DNA from: an uncultured bacterium
GTDB lineage: Bacteria; UBA4055
Reading direction: 5' to 3'
DNA length: 5,798 nucleotides
Assembly: GCA_937873545.1 (NCBI GenBank)
Contig: CALMWI010000170.1
Coordinates: 1-5,798 of the forward strand
The notes beneath the pieces were generated by a model that was not told the origin of the DNA, searched no databases, and worked only from the letters and a program-made list of their open reading frames with translations. Shown here in pieces: positions 5,739 through 5,798 of the stretch. The translations under genes were made by a program, and so were the position numbers. Position 1 is the stretch's first letter; each line of letters opens with the position of its first letter.

Positions 5739-5798
5739 ATGGCAGATGTAAAAAAAATACTTGTGGTCGATGACGAAGCGATCATGCGTGATCTTCTC
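5739..5798 (+). CDS. Response-regulator receiver domain protein, N-terminus (3' partial)
   Basis: Only 20 codons are inside the window. The start MADVKKILVVDDEAIMRDLL is the standard first strand and helix of a CheY-like receiver: a hydrophobic ILVV strand, the acidic pair Asp11-Asp12 that coordinates Mg, then the DEA...RDLL helix. The phospho-acceptor Asp and any output domain lie beyond the window, so it could be a stand-alone receiver, a transcription factor or a hybrid protein. The start is the only in-frame ATG nearby; the purine-rich AAGGAAA at 5721-5727 is somewhat far from it (about 13 bases after GGA). The gene has its own predicted promoter and is probably not in an operon with guaA. 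Confidence 0.85.
   Translation, partial: MADVKKILVVDDEAIMRDLL

Overview
The window looks like a piece of a chromosome from a bacterium of the FCB (Fibrobacteres-Chlorobi-Bacteroidetes) superphylum or a relative. The main evidence is the first gene: it ends in a PNPY...GIYLF...GKFVIIK tail, the C-terminal sorting or FlgD-like domain typical of large secreted proteins in that group (type IX secretion style). The promoter candidates look like ordinary sigma-70 sites (TTGATT or TTGACA, 17-18 bp spacer, TATATT or TATTAT), which argues mildly against Bacteroidota proper. I cannot name a genus.

Layout, left to right. (1) 1-590, plus strand: 3' end of a secreted-protein gene. (2) 604-1295: an AT-rich two-gene module with its own promoter, made of a PIN-domain toxin-like gene broken by one frameshift and a 65-residue partner directly after its stop (putative type II toxin-antitoxin pair). 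(3) 1296-1403: a 35-codon stretch ending in FVGKYVIIK-stop, a near copy of the end of gene 1. The toxin module is therefore bracketed by two copies of the same C-terminal coding sequence. (4) 1404-1429: a bidirectional terminator between converging genes. (5) 1447-3744, minus strand: nrdJ, adenosylcobalamin-dependent class II ribonucleotide reductase. (6) 3745-4092: a 348-bp divergent intergenic region with a good nrdJ promoter and two NrdR-type boxes exactly 32 bp apart. (7) 4093-5658, plus strand: guaA, glutamine-hydrolysing GMP synthase. (8) 5739 to the end: the first 20 codons of a response-regulator receiver domain, behind its own promoter.

Two themes stand out. The right-hand side is conserved nucleotide metabolism: guaA makes GMP, and nrdJ reduces ribonucleotides to deoxyribonucleotides under apparent NrdR control. 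The left-hand side is accessory DNA: by hand count G+C is about 47% in gene 1 (121-480), about 36% across the PIN gene (661-1080) and about 30% across the partner and following ORF (1081-1320). I see no integrase, transposase, tRNA, rRNA, CRISPR array or known riboswitch. The most unusual structure is the decayed toxin-antitoxin cassette between duplicated C-terminal tails of a secreted protein; the best-supported regulatory result is the tandem NrdR box pair.
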